A DNA stretch of 64,000 nt from positions 248,001 to 312,000 of the forward strand of contig NZ_RQWN01000001.1 of the NCBI RefSeq assembly GCF_003977755.1, in the 5' to 3' direction. Origin of the DNA: Haloterrigena salifodinae (GTDB lineage Archaea; Halobacteriota; Halobacteria; Halobacteriales; Natrialbaceae). This document shows positions 63,351 to 64,000 of the stretch, one piece after another (within the stretch, counting starts at the first letter, position 1; each line of letters starts with the position of its first letter). A program made the position numbers and the translations under genes. The notes beneath the pieces are model-generated. The model was not told the DNA's origin. It did not search any database and worked only from the letters and a program-made list of their open reading frames with translations.

Positions 63351-64000
63351 GGTAGCTCTGATTTTCGATCGTGAGTTTGTTCTGTTGCTGAACGATTCGA
63401 CGCGAACGGTCCTATCCCAAAGACAGACTTTGTTATCTACAGGTTGGAAAACGTATTAGTCGCCCTACTAACTAGAACTCCGCCGCTACTCGCGGAAACG
63501 ACCGTCTACCTCCGTCAGACGACCACTCGAACGGTAGATTACGCGCCGCCGTCCGGAGGTATCGACGGATCGACACGCGATACGCCACTACAGTCGACTT
63601 GCGCTCGAAATTCTTTGGTTCGAGAAGCTTCGTCGACAGCGAAATCCAAAACTACCGACGGTAGTAGTGATCGAATGACCGTTTCACGATCGAAGGGAGA
63701 TCCAGCGCGCGGTAATCGACAGTGAACGTGAACGGTTATCATCGATGGCGAGGAGAGGTCGGCTTCAACGGCGGCCGCGATCAGCACGGCGCGACGGCTG
63801 TCGTGGGAGCGATCGCGGCGCCTCTCGACGCGATGCGGTCCGACGCTCACCGGACGGGCCGAGAAGGGGACACCGACGATCAGCGCCGGGGACGGGAGCC
63901 GCGGGTCTCGGAGCCGATCGATCCATCACCGCTGCCGGACCAGCAATTCTCGCGCGATGAGTCCCAGTGTGTAGACGCGACGATGCCGGCATCACGCGAC
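63351..64000. other. Right-hand edge without a secure gene
   Basis: 63351-63460 is the promoter region of the curlin-like gene (AT-rich, with CTAATACG near 63453-63460 on the minus strand). A 6-bp hairpin (CTACCG/CGGTAG, 63652-63664) is followed on the minus strand by TTTT. From GTG 63722 a plus-strand frame stays open to the window edge (93 codons, acidic in its second half); it may be the start of a gene that continues outside. A minus frame over 63539-63850 is less convincing. Confidence 0.35.

Noticed and set aside
1-64000. CRISPR arrays, rRNA genes, replication origin, complete insertion sequence
   Set aside because: No regularly spaced repeats, no rRNA-like sequence, no orc1/cdc6 gene with origin repeats, and no intact transposase were seen in the window.

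Overview
The window is chromosomal DNA of a haloarchaeon, most likely a member of the Natrialbales (Natrinema/Haloterrigena-like). The signs are high GC with strongly acidic proteins, archaeal information-processing genes (TFS, RadB, class II B12-dependent ribonucleotide reductase), Halobacteria-restricted domains (HalX, HalOD1, bat-type HTH), an archaeal FAD synthase, leaderless promoters, and an elongator tRNA-Met with a bulge-helix-bulge intron. All assignments come from reading the sequence; no database search was run.

Layout. 0-5.3 kb: the start of a Tat-exported cupredoxin, a DUF5518 membrane protein, a reverse-strand run (TFS, two zinc-binding proteins, a RAD55/KaiC-like ATPase) and a GHMP enzyme of pterin synthesis. 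5.3-9.2 kb: an AT-rich accessory island with two mini zinc-finger proteins, a Kef-type antiporter, small membrane proteins and decayed ORFs. 9.2-28.5 kb: housekeeping genes (glycosyltransferase, YqeC and MobA for molybdenum enzymes, XRE/DUF2178 pair, ilvD, FAD synthase, JAMM protease, malic enzyme, CDF transporter, RecJ-like DHH protein, mutY, an orphan DNA methyltransferase). 28.5-33.1 kb: a ggt pseudogene, a 1061-residue PAS/GAF/bat regulator and two HalOD1 proteins. 33.3-41.2 kb: intron-containing tRNA-Met, signalling and zinc-finger proteins, an MFS relic and nrdJ. 41.4-45.4 kb: the trpDFEG operon. 45.6-48.6 kb: tRNA-Val with a decayed integrative element (duplicated tRNA 3' end, 86-bp direct repeats, broken winged-helix gene, integrase tail). 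48.7-61.6 kb: regulators, membrane proteins, a CBS-HPF fusion, a GH3 beta-glucosidase, RadB and an RNase H-fold protein. 61.8-63.4 kb: a secreted protein with five curlin-like Q/N-rich repeats, the most novel gene here.

Genes that work together: trpDFEG make anthranilate and convert it through two further steps of tryptophan synthesis. YqeC and MobA serve molybdenum enzyme maturation. The bat-type regulator, the HalOD1 proteins and the two receiver proteins belong to the large haloarchaeal signalling network. Pseudogenes (ggt, MFS, ilvD 3' copy, winged-helix regulator, integrase) and hairpin-rich intergenic islands show considerable gene decay around an otherwise conserved core.
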